8,760 nt of DNA from Vulcanimicrobiota bacterium. Lineage in GTDB: Bacteria > Vulcanimicrobiota > Vulcanimicrobiia > Vulcanimicrobiales > Vulcanimicrobiaceae. Positions 1 to 5,193 of the stretch are shown here, in pieces. The stretch is taken from NCBI GenBank assembly GCA_030038335.1, contig JASHPC010000219.1, forward strand, positions 1 through 8,760. The letters run 5' to 3'. Made by a program: the position numbers and the translations under genes. Numbering within the stretch: the first letter of the stretch is position 1; each line of letters begins with the position of its first letter. Under the pieces are notes generated by a model, which did no database searches, was not told the DNA's origin, and saw nothing but the letters and a program-made list of their open reading frames with translations.

Positions 1-644
1 TCCTTCGCAACGCCGCGTTCGAGAGCGTCGCGCATCGCGACGAGCGACTGGTAGAGCGTCGGTGCCGCGGCGCGATCGGCGTCGTTCAGATAGCGGTTCC
101 GGCTCGAGAGCGCGAGACCGTCAGGCTCGCGTACGGTCTCGACGACGACGACGCTCACCGGAAGGTCGAGGTCGCGCACGATGTGCCGGAGCACCGCGGC
201 CTGCTGCGCATCTTTCTGCCCGAGGTAGAGCATGTCGGGTCCGACGAGTGCGAGCAGCTTGACGACGACCGTCGAGACGCCGCGAAAGTGCCCTGGGCGA
301 ACCGCGCCTTCGAAGGCGTCGCCGATCGCGCCGGGATCGACCGTCGTCGAGAAGCCATCGGGGTACATCGTGGGCATCGACGGCGCAAAGACGACGTCGA
401 CTCCGGCCTTTTCTAAGGCGTCGCGATCCGACGTAACGTCGCGCGGGTAACGCTCGAAATCCTCCCCCGGACCAAACTGCAGCGGATTGACGAAGATCGA
501 TGCTACGACGGCGGCACAGCGCTCGCGTGCGCGCGCTACCAGCGCGCGGTGCCCGGCATGGAGGGCGCCCATCGTCGGCACGAATCCCAAGGGCCGCGGC
601 AGGCGCGCGACGGCGTCGCGCAGGGCTGCCGGCTCGAAAGTCAG
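1..644 (-). CDS. panC: Pantothenate synthetase (pantoate--beta-alanine ligase), C-terminus cut by window edge
   Basis: This cytoplasmic enzyme joins pantoate and beta-alanine with ATP, the last step of pantothenate (vitamin B5, CoA precursor) synthesis. I translated the minus strand by hand. Counting from the proposed start, the ATP-binding signature PTMGALHAGH lies at residues 23-32 (HxGH histidines 29 and 32), VNPLQFGPGEDFERYPR follows, GQKD has Lys144, and LSSRN covers residues 179-183. These are all hallmarks of the family. About 214 codons are visible of the usual ~280, and the frame is still open at base 1. The frame has no ATG, GTG or TTG near the expected N-terminus. The best start is CTG at 644-642, which overlaps the stop of the FHA gene as CTGA and has AGGG about 10 nt upstream. 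It gives an N-terminal segment of normal length before PTMG. A TTG at 590 would remove the first helix. Identity is secure; the start is tentative. Confidence 0.95.
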   Translation of the reverse strand, partial: MTFEPAALRDAVARLPRPLGFVPTMGALHAGHRALVARARERCAAVVASIFVNPLQFGPGEDFERYPRDVTSDRDALEKAGVDVVFAPSMPTMYPDGFSTTVDPGAIGDAFEGAVRPGHFRGVSTVVVKLLALVGPDMLYLGQKDAQQAAVLRHIVRDLDLPVSVVVVETVREPDGLALSSRNRYLNDADRAAAPTLYQSLVAMRDALERGVAK

Positions 645-934
645 CTTCGTGTGACCCTCAGCACGGTTCGACCGACGACGAACGGTGCTCCGATCTGCAA
701 ATCCGCATCGCTCTCGACGCTCTTCCCGTCGAGCTTCGTCCCGTTTCTGCTTTTGAGGTCCCGCAGCAGCAGGCGCTCGCCGTTTACACGCAACTGCGCG
801 TGCTTGCGCGACACGTAGCGGTCCAGTGGGATGCAGGCGTCGGCGACGTTGTCGTCCCGGCCGATGGTAATCTCTCTTTCGAAGGCCCACGTTTTCCCGT
901 CGAGGGGGCCGCTGAGAACCTCCAGGAGATACAT
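641..934 (-). CDS. Small stand-alone FHA-domain protein
   Basis: This 97-residue protein is almost entirely one forkhead-associated (FHA) domain, a phosphothreonine-peptide binding module usually paired with Ser/Thr kinases. The conserved positions are present: GR at 25-26 (ITIGRD), SRKH at 42-45, LKSRNG ending at N64-G65, and a closing strand near residues 85-95. There is no signal peptide, membrane segment or second domain, so it is probably a cytoplasmic adaptor. The ATG at 934 is preceded by AAGAAGG at a usable distance. Its stop overlaps the proposed CTG start of panC by 4 bp, which suggests co-transcription and translational coupling. No kinase gene is visible in the window, so the phosphorylated partner is unknown. 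The domain call is firm; the biological role is not known. Confidence 0.88.
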   Translation of the reverse strand: MYLLEVLSGPLDGKTWAFEREITIGRDDNVADACIPLDRYVSRKHAQLRVNGERLLLRDLKSRNGTKLDGKSVESDADLQIGAPFVVGRTVLRVTRS

Positions 935-1050
935 GGCCGCCGAGCCTTCTTCTTATCGGCGTGGCACCCTTCGTCTGTGCCGTTCCGGCGGTTTACGCGC
1001 TCGGGCGCTTCAGTTTTCCGGGTAAAGCGTCGATACCTAGAAGGGTGACC

Positions 1051-1269
1051 ATGAACGACCGCATCGAGGAACTGCTGCACTTGATCGAGGTTGAGCCCGA
1101 GGCTCTCCGTGAAGCTGAGTTCATCCAGGCTCAGACAATTCTGGATACGATGATCGGCAGGACGATCGTCTCGGCTGAAATCGAAGAGCGCCGCATCGTG
1201 GTCGAAACCTCCGACGGCAATAAGTATTTTTTCTACGGCTTCTTAGGGAACGAAAGCGAAAGCGCTTAG
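1051..1269 (+). CDS. Hypothetical 72-residue acidic protein
   Basis: I do not recognise this protein. The ATG at 1051 has AAGGG about 6 nt upstream, which favours it over an upstream extension to 961 whose arginine-rich translation looks non-coding. The product starts MNDRIEELLHLIEVEPE, a likely amphipathic helix. A probable beta-strand segment follows (TIVSAEIEERRIVVETSDGNKYFFYGF, written here as a description of residues about 38-65), ending in an acidic tail, NESESA. There is no signal peptide, membrane helix or cysteine pair. It is divergent from the FHA gene, with 116 bp between the two starts. It stands alone on the plus strand between minus-strand genes and is followed by a small hairpin and a repeat. 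The strong charged/hydrophobic patterning and the RBS support it being real. Confidence 0.7.
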   Translation: MNDRIEELLHLIEVEPEALREAEFIQAQTILDTMIGRTIVSAEIEERRIVVETSDGNKYFFYGFLGNESESA

Positions 1270-1283
1270 GGTCCCTCGACTAC

Positions 1284-1296
1284 GCGCCTTCGGCGC
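1284..1296. terminator. Short GC hairpin after the 72-residue gene
   Basis: A 5-bp GC stem with a three-base loop (GCGCC-TTC-GGCGC) starts 15 bases past the stop at 1269. It has no T-run in the plus direction, so it would be a weak or factor-dependent terminator at best. It abuts the 19-bp repeat and may be part of the same mobile intergenic element rather than a terminator. Confidence 0.3.
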
Positions 1297-1338
1297 TACG
1301 CTCGGGATGACAATGTTGGGCTACGCTCGGGATGACAA
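1295..1338. repeat. Tandem direct repeat, 2 x 19 bp, intergenic REP-like element
   Basis: The 19-mer GCTACGCTCGGGATGACAA occurs at 1295-1313 and again, identically, at 1320-1338, separated by 6 bases. It resembles the dispersed intergenic motif of the type CTTCGACTACGCTCAGGATGACA, which I recall from many GC-rich environmental genomes. The preceding bases (CCTCGACTACGCGCCTTC...) extend the resemblance back to about 1275. The second copy is not purely intergenic: read on the minus strand it supplies the last five codons (LSSRA) and the stop of the PilZ gene. Confidence 0.75.
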
Positions 1339-1680
1339 ACTGACGTCGAGCAGCTTCGTTATCGCTGCCTGATCGTCGGGCGCGATCTGCGTAAACGCGA
1401 CGCCGTGCGCGTAACACTTCGTCTTCGCGTCAAAGAACGAGAGCACGATTCTCCCGCGAACCAGCGCTTCGCGCGCCGAACCCGGAAGCGCAAATCGCAG
1501 CAGAATCGCCTGTCCGGCCGGAAGGTCGGTCTTCATTCCGATGCGAACGCCGCCCGCGCTCAAATCGAGCGCGCCACCGTCCAACACCAACTCGCTCCCT
1601 GGAACGATTATCGTCACGGGAAAATCAACGGCAGCGCGCCGGAAACGGCGGCGATTCTCGCTCTCGCGCTTGCTGGCCAT
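1321..1680 (-). CDS. PilZ-domain protein, probable cyclic-di-GMP receptor
   Basis: This 119-residue single-domain PilZ protein has both c-di-GMP-binding signatures. An arginine-rich RxxxR stretch lies at residues 10-15 (RRRFRR), and a D-x-S-x-x-G motif lies at 39-44 (DLSAGG). Further strands (ILLRFALPG, RGRIVLSFF, AHGVAFTQI) and a C-terminal helix (DDQAAITKLLD) complete the PilZ fold. It has no signal peptide or output domain, so it probably acts as a cytoplasmic adaptor that responds to c-di-GMP; the target cannot be told from here. The ATG at 1680 lies 19 bp downstream of the gamma-lyase-family gene and may be in the same transcript. The last five codons and stop lie inside the 19-bp repeat, so the C-terminus appears to have been remodelled by repeat insertion. 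No diguanylate cyclase or EAL gene is visible nearby. Confidence 0.88.
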   Translation of the reverse strand: MASKRESENRRRFRRAAVDFPVTIIVPGSELVLDGGALDLSAGGVRIGMKTDLPAGQAILLRFALPGSAREALVRGRIVLSFFDAKTKCYAHGVAFTQIAPDDQAAITKLLDVSLSSRA

Positions 1681-1699
1681 CGTGCGTTTGACGTTCTCT

Positions 1700-2950
1700 T
1701 TAATCAGCGACGCACCTTGCCGCGGCTAGCATGACGCCCAGGGCCGCATGTGCGAAGCTGACGCCTCCCTGAAGATACATCTCGTACGGAGGGCGCATCG
1801 GCGCATCGCACGACAGCTCGATCGTTGCACCCGGTACGAATGCGCCGCTCGACATAACGACCGGGACGCGGTATCCCGGCACGCTACCGGGCTCCGGCCG
1901 AAAGCGGGCGTTGAGCGGCATCGCCTCTTGCAGTCCCTCGGCAAAACAGCGGAGCAACTCGGGCGTCCCGAGCGCAATCGCCTGGACGATGTCGGTTCTC
2001 GACGTCCCCGCAACGGGATCGACCGCAAAGCCCAACTCCTCGAAGATCGCGGCAGCAAAGTCCAGTCCGCGCAGCGTCTGCTCGACGACGAGCGGCGCAA
2101 GAAAGAGTCCTTGCACGAAGGCGCGGCCGAGACCGAACGTGGGTCCAACGCGATCGCGTAGCCCCGGAGCGTACGCGTATGCGGCGACGCGCTCGACAAC
2201 GTCTGCGCGGCCGGCAACGTACGCACCGCCCGGCGCAAGACCCCCACCGAGATTCTTGATGAGCGATCCCATGACGGCGTCCGCGCCGACGTGCGTCGGC
2301 TCGCGCGTCTCGACGAGCTCGCCGTAGCAGTCGTCGACGACGACGAGCGTCTGCGGAGACTCGCGCTTTATCGCGGCGATCGCCGCGGCGCACGCGTCGA
2401 TCGAAAACGACGGTCGGCTTCCGTATCCGCGCGATCGTTGAAGAAACGCCGCCGCCACGGGCTCTTCACGCAGTACCGCGCAGACGGTATCGCAGTCGAT
2501 CGCGTCGTTCTTCAGCGGGATCTCACGATATCGCACGCCGCGGGTGACGAGCGAGTGCGGAGCCTCCACGATCGCATTCCGGAGCGTGTCGTACGGCGCG
2601 CCCGTTACGGAAAGAAGCATTTCGCCAGGCGGGACGCAGGCTCCGAGCGTCGCGACGATCGCGTGCGTTCCGCTTACGAGCGAGAGGCGCGCGAGCGCGC
2701 GCTCCGTTCCGAAGATGCGCACGAGCAGCGCTTCGTATCGCGTGCGCGCAGCGTCGTCGTAACCGTAGCCGGCGCTTCCGGCGAGGTCGCTTTCATCGAT
2801 TCCCTCGTCTGCGAACGCTCGCAGCACGTTCGCGGCAACTTCGTCCTGCGCCGGATAGCGCAGCGACGCGACGCGCTCCTGCGCTACGAACGCGGCGGTT
2901 CGAACGCGTCCGGCAATGCCGAACGCATCACAGAGCGCTGCGACGTTCAC
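1700..2950 (-). CDS. Methionine gamma-lyase family PLP enzyme ('aluminum resistance protein' family)
   Basis: This 416-residue fold-type I PLP-dependent protein belongs to the family annotated as methionine gamma-lyase-like or aluminum resistance protein; 410-420 residues is normal. Visible features are the early AGSAGYGYDD segment (58-66), VSGTHAI (92-98), LSVTGAPYDTL (113-123), and VVVDDCYGE (203-211) with the Asp expected to contact the pyridine ring. SLIKNLGGGLAPGGAYVAG (229-247) follows, in which Lys232 is the probable Schiff-base lysine. The true reaction of most members is untested, so C-S lyase activity is a family-level inference. The start is GTG at 2950, which overlaps the EIIC stop as GTGA and gives MNVAALCDAFGIAG. 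The frame is open upstream to 3691, but that stretch is an arginine-rich shadow of the EIIC gene. The overlap implies translational coupling with EIIC. Confidence 0.92.
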   Translation of the reverse strand: MNVAALCDAFGIAGRVRTAAFVAQERVASLRYPAQDEVAANVLRAFADEGIDESDLAGSAGYGYDDAARTRYEALLVRIFGTERALARLSLVSGTHAIVATLGACVPPGEMLLSVTGAPYDTLRNAIVEAPHSLVTRGVRYREIPLKNDAIDCDTVCAVLREEPVAAAFLQRSRGYGSRPSFSIDACAAAIAAIKRESPQTLVVVDDCYGELVETREPTHVGADAVMGSLIKNLGGGLAPGGAYVAGRADVVERVAAYAYAPGLRDRVGPTFGLGRAFVQGLFLAPLVVEQTLRGLDFAAAIFEELGFAVDPVAGTSRTDIVQAIALGTPELLRCFAEGLQEAMPLNARFRPEPGSVPGYRVPVVMSSGAFVPGATIELSCDAPMRPPYEMYLQGGVSFAHAALGVMLAAARCVAD

Positions 2951-4077
2951 GCCGCGGCGCTTTTGCGCTCGTACGCGCGCACGAACGGCCAGTAGAGCAG
3001 CGTCGCGAGAAGCAGATTGAGCACAATGAGGAGCGGCGCCCGCGGGTCGAGCGTCGCGAGATACGCCGAAATCGGCGCCGGAATCGCAGCCGGAACGTAA
3101 AATGCCGGTCGCGCGACGAAGCCGAGCACGATCGCCGCATACGTGACGATCGCCAGCACGATCGGCGTCGCGAAGAACGGAATCGCGAGATACGGATTGA
3201 GAACGAGCGGCGTACCGAAGACGAGCGGCTCGTTGACGTTCGCGAGCGCGGGCAGGATCGTGAGGCGGCCAAGCCTGCGCAACCGCGCGACGCGCGAAAC
3301 CGCGAAGAGCGCCGCGAGCGGAAGCGTGGCACCCGAACCGCCGGGAAAGACGAAGAGCCAAAGCGATGCAACGACGACGTGCGGAAGTGGCTCGTGCGCC
3401 GCGTACGCTGCCGTATTCTGCATCTGCAGCGTGAGGTAGACAGGCGTGACGATCGCCGAGAGCATCGCGGGCCCGTGTACGCCGATGGACCACAGAAGCA
3501 TCTGCGCGGCGACGATGGCGACGAGTGCCGGCAGCGAGTCGCCGAGTGTTCCCAGCGGCTCGAGCGCCGAAGCGACGAGCTGCGAAACGTCGGCGTGCAG
3601 TCCGAGTACCAGCGTTGCGCACAGCGCGACCGACGCGAACGCGCCCCATGCTGAGCGCGCGAGCGCGACGCCGGCGGCGGCAACGCCGCACGCGAGAATC
3701 GCAAGGAAGATTCCCGTCGTGCCCAGCGTCTGTAGATACGAGACCGCGCCGCCCGCGAGTGGCTTTGGAAGAATCAGTGCAAACGCGAGCAGCGATGCGC
3801 TAACGAGTGACACCGCTTCACAGCGCGCTCGACGCGCATATGCAAGCGGTAACGCGACGCCAAGCGCGACGGACATGACACCGAAGGCGGGGAGAAGCGC
3901 GCGAGCGATCGGGACGACGAACGCAAGCACAGCGAAGGCGGCAAGCAATGCGCCGAACGCCCACGGAAATGCGTCGCGAATCGCGAGCAGAAACGGCGCA
4001 TCGGCGACGCGCCTGAGAGCAGGCGCGAAACTAGAGGCGGCGGACGACGGCTTCCACGCGACCGACGATCTCGACAT
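2947..4077 (-). CDS. PTS EIIC permease, lactose/cellobiose (CelB/ChbC) type
   Basis: This 376-residue polytopic membrane protein resembles the sugar-translocating EIIC subunit of the lactose/N,N'-diacetylchitobiose PTS family. Diagnostic parts are FLLAIRDAFPWAFGALL (29-45), LLWSIGVHGPAML (194-206, with His201 in the GIHG-like motif), FVFPGGSGATLPL (242-254), and ANVNEPLVFGTPLVLNP (279-295, with the conserved Glu283 of NEP). In this family the His and Glu bind the sugar. It is shorter than typical members (about 430-450). The ATG at 4077 overlaps lexA by 47 bp; no other ATG, GTG or TTG occurs before the conserved N-terminal helix, so I keep it, although the first ~18 residues look non-conserved. 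No EIIA, EIIB, HPr or glycosidase gene is visible, so it is an orphan transporter here. Substrate is unknown, and transport without phosphorylation is possible. Confidence 0.85.
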   Translation of the reverse strand: MSRSSVAWKPSSAASSFAPALRRVADAPFLLAIRDAFPWAFGALLAAFAVLAFVVPIARALLPAFGVMSVALGVALPLAYARRARCEAVSLVSASLLAFALILPKPLAGGAVSYLQTLGTTGIFLAILACGVAAAGVALARSAWGAFASVALCATLVLGLHADVSQLVASALEPLGTLGDSLPALVAIVAAQMLLWSIGVHGPAMLSAIVTPVYLTLQMQNTAAYAAHEPLPHVVVASLWLFVFPGGSGATLPLAALFAVSRVARLRRLGRLTILPALANVNEPLVFGTPLVLNPYLAIPFFATPIVLAIVTYAAIVLGFVARPAFYVPAAIPAPISAYLATLDPRAPLLIVLNLLLATLLYWPFVRAYERKSAAA

Positions 4078-4645
4078 CGCTCGCGTAGATTGGCTCCATT
4101 GCGCGATTCTCCGGCTGCAAGCGGACGCGGCCGCTCTCTTTAAAGAAGCGCTTCACCGTCGCTTCGCCTTCGAGCATCGCGACGACGATCTCGCCATTGC
4201 GAGCCGTCTTCTGCGGACGCACCATGATGAGGTCGCCATCGAGGATCGCGGCGTCGACCATCGAGTCGCCCTGAACGCGAAGCATGAACGCCTCGGACGA
4301 CCGCGGCACGAAGCTGCCCGAAAGCACAAACTCGCCCTCGAGGTTTTCCTCAGCCGTAATCGGCGCGCCGGCGGCGACTTTACCAACGATCGGCATAACG
4401 ACGGCGTCGGCTAACGCGTGCGAGCCCGAGCCGCCGGTTCGCAGGGCTCGTGGCTTCGTCGGGTCGCGAGAGATGAGACCTCGCTTTTCGAGCGCCTTGA
4501 GATGGGCGTGGATCGTGGAGGACGACGAGAGGCCCACGCGCTCACCGATCTCACGAACCGAAGGCGGGTAGCCCTGCTCGGCCGTGAATCGGCGGATGAC
4601 CTCGAGGATGCGCTGCTGACGCTCCGTCGGGTGTTTCTCCGTCAT
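4031..4645 (-). CDS. lexA: LexA, SOS repressor and self-cleaving serine protease
   Basis: This 204-residue LexA is the usual length. It represses DNA-damage genes and cleaves itself when RecA filaments form. The N-terminal winged helix-turn-helix is clear: TERQQRILEVIRRF, then YPPSVREIGERVGLSSSSTIHAHLKALEKRGLISR (written here as residues 26-60). The cleavage site is Ala92-Gly93 within KVAAGAPI. The catalytic Ser128 lies in GDSMVDAAI and Lys165 in ATVKRFF; the 37-residue Ser-Lys spacing equals that of E. coli (119 and 156). The ATG at 4645 matches the family N-terminus. The 3' end overlaps the EIIC gene by 47 bp. A LexA-box-like site sits 35 bp upstream of the start, consistent with autoregulation. 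The gene is divergent from a LysM-protein gene, as in Bacillus (yneA) and Mycobacterium (Rv2719c). Confidence 0.98.
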   Translation of the reverse strand: MTEKHPTERQQRILEVIRRFTAEQGYPPSVREIGERVGLSSSSTIHAHLKALEKRGLISRDPTKPRALRTGGSGSHALADAVVMPIVGKVAAGAPITAEENLEGEFVLSGSFVPRSSEAFMLRVQGDSMVDAAILDGDLIMVRPQKTARNGEIVVAMLEGEATVKRFFKESGRVRLQPENRAMEPIYASDVEIVGRVEAVVRRL

Positions 4646-4653
4646 TGCCCCCT

Positions 4654-4683
4654 ACGATAGCACAAGTTCCTTTGGGAAAGCAA
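4654..4683 (-). promoter_or_regulatory. Possible lexA promoter
   Basis: On the minus strand, TTGCTT (4683-4678) and TATCGT (4659-4654) are separated by 18 bp and could serve as -35 and -10 elements. A start of transcription near 4647 would leave almost no leader before the ATG at 4645. The G-run AGGGGG at 4653-4648 is too close to act as a standard ribosome binding site. The -35 overlaps the proposed LexA box. The elements are weak matches, so this is tentative. Confidence 0.35.
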
Positions 4684-4694
4684 ACGTACGTTCG
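4681..4694 (-). promoter_or_regulatory. LexA (SOS) box 1, lexA side
   Basis: Minus-strand sequence CGAACGTACGTTTG matches 13 of 14 positions of the Bacillus-type SOS box CGAACRNRYGTTYC (only the last base differs). It lies 35 bp upstream of the lexA start and overlaps the likely -35 element, where bound LexA would block its own transcription. It is followed on the plus strand by a further inverted repeat, GTTCG-TG-CGAAC (4690-4701), sharing five bases with this box. Confidence 0.72.
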
Positions 4695-4728
4695 TGCGAA
4701 CATGGGTACGGACAGGGTCCCGGACGGC

Positions 4729-4759
4729 TTGACAGGGGTCGAGCGAGCCATGCTAAAAT
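4729..4759 (+). promoter_or_regulatory. Sigma-70-type promoter of the LysM gene
   Basis: A perfect TTGACA (4729-4734) is followed 19 bp later by TAAAAT (4754-4759), preceded by TG one base upstream (TGCTAAAAT, an extended -10). The spacing is slightly long, which the extended -10 could offset. Transcription would start near 4766, giving a leader of about 85 nt before the GTG at 4851. LexA box 2 lies directly at the predicted start. Confidence 0.65.
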
Positions 4760-4767
4760 GTAGTGGA

Positions 4768-4781
4768 CGAACACGCGTTTG
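4768..4781 (+). promoter_or_regulatory. LexA (SOS) box 2, at the LysM transcription start
   Basis: CGAACACGCGTTTG matches 13 of 14 positions of CGAACRNRYGTTYC, with the same single deviation as box 1. It begins 9 bp after the -10 element, so LexA bound here would cover the start of transcription. The promoter-to-operator geometry is the strongest evidence that the LysM gene is SOS-controlled. Confidence 0.72.
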
Positions 4782-4807
4782 GCCCGAAATATGGGTATAC
4801 TTGGGCC

Positions 4808-4821
4808 CGAACAACGGTTCG
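4808..4821 (+). promoter_or_regulatory. LexA (SOS) box 3, in the LysM leader
   Basis: CGAACAACGGTTCG has perfect inverted CGAAC and GTTCG arms with the four-base spacer of Gram-positive and actinobacterial SOS boxes. Two spacer bases and the last base depart from the Bacillus consensus. It lies about 42 bp downstream of the predicted transcription start, where LexA could act as a roadblock or bind cooperatively with box 2. Confidence 0.6.
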
Positions 4822-4850
4822 CCGCAACATATCGAAAGGAGTCTTCGGAC

Positions 4851-5132
4851 GTGAGACCGCGCAAAAGGGTTAGCCTGCTCCCGCTCATCACGCTGGCCGC
4901 CCTCAGCTTGTCGGTGACCCTCCCCGCCTTGTCCAGCATGCGTCTGTACGCGGCCACACCCGAGCGCTCCACATACGTAACCGTGCGAAGCGGAGACACG
5001 CTTTGGACGATCGCGTCCGCTCACACCAGCTCCAGCGGCGACGTTGAAGCAATGATCGACCGCATCACCGTCGTCAATCACTTAGGCAACGCTCCAATCT
5101 ACCCGGGCGAGAGACTCCGAATTCCCCTCTAA
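4851..5132 (+). CDS. Small membrane-anchored LysM protein, YneA/ChiZ-like putative SOS division inhibitor
   Basis: This 93-residue protein has a basic N-terminus (RPRKR), one hydrophobic segment at about residues 9-29, a short linker, and a single LysM domain from about 42 to 91. The LysM begins YVTVRSGDTLWTIA and ends IYPGERLRIPL. LysM binds peptidoglycan, so the domain should lie outside the cytoplasmic membrane. GTG at 4851 is chosen because AAAGGAG (4835-4841) sits 9 nt upstream; an open extension to TTG 4779 would start inside the promoter-operator region. Size, topology, LysM and divergence from lexA match Bacillus YneA (about 105 residues) and, more loosely, mycobacterial Rv2719c/ChiZ, which are SOS-induced and affect cell division. 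The division-inhibitor role is inferred from architecture and position. Alternatives are a generic peptidoglycan-binding anchor. It is followed by a strong terminator, so it is monocistronic. Confidence 0.88.
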   Translation: MRPRKRVSLLPLITLAALSLSVTLPALSSMRLYAATPERSTYVTVRSGDTLWTIASAHTSSSGDVEAMIDRITVVNHLGNAPIYPGERLRIPL

Positions 5133-5152
5133 CCACGATGTAGGGGAGACCG

Positions 5153-5184
5153 AAAGGGCCGCGAGATACGCCGCGGCCCTTTTT
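5153..5184 (+). terminator. Rho-independent terminator of the LysM gene
   Basis: An 11-bp perfect stem (AAAGGGCCGCG at 5153-5163 with CGCGGCCCTTT at 5172-5182) closes an 8-nt loop and runs into TTTTT (5180-5184). It lies 20 bp after the LysM stop and before the convergent beta-propeller gene. In the minus direction only three Ts follow, so it would work mainly for the plus strand. Confidence 0.9.
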
Positions 5185-5193
5185 CATTGCTTC

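Noticed and set aside
155..450. Arginine- and serine-rich open frames on both strands at the left end
   Set aside because: They are shadows of panC, whose minus-strand frame shows continuous family motifs through the whole region.
2951..3691. N-terminal 247-residue extension of the gamma-lyase-family protein
   Set aside because: The translation is arginine-rich and lies entirely under the well-supported EIIC gene; the GTG at 2950 gives the normal family length.
3446..4414. 322-residue plus-strand open frame opposite EIIC and lexA
   Set aside because: Its Ala/Ser/Arg-rich composition is typical of the antisense of GC-rich genes, and both genes opposite it are well supported.
4690..4701. Inverted repeat GTTCG-TG-CGAAC as a fourth LexA site
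   Set aside because: Its arms are in the reverse order and spacing of an SOS box; it arises partly from box 1 and a single extra CGAAC half-site.
4779..4850. N-terminal extension of the LysM protein from TTG 4779
   Set aside because: It would begin within LexA box 2 and just past the predicted transcription start with no RBS; GTG 4851 has AAAGGAG at ideal spacing.
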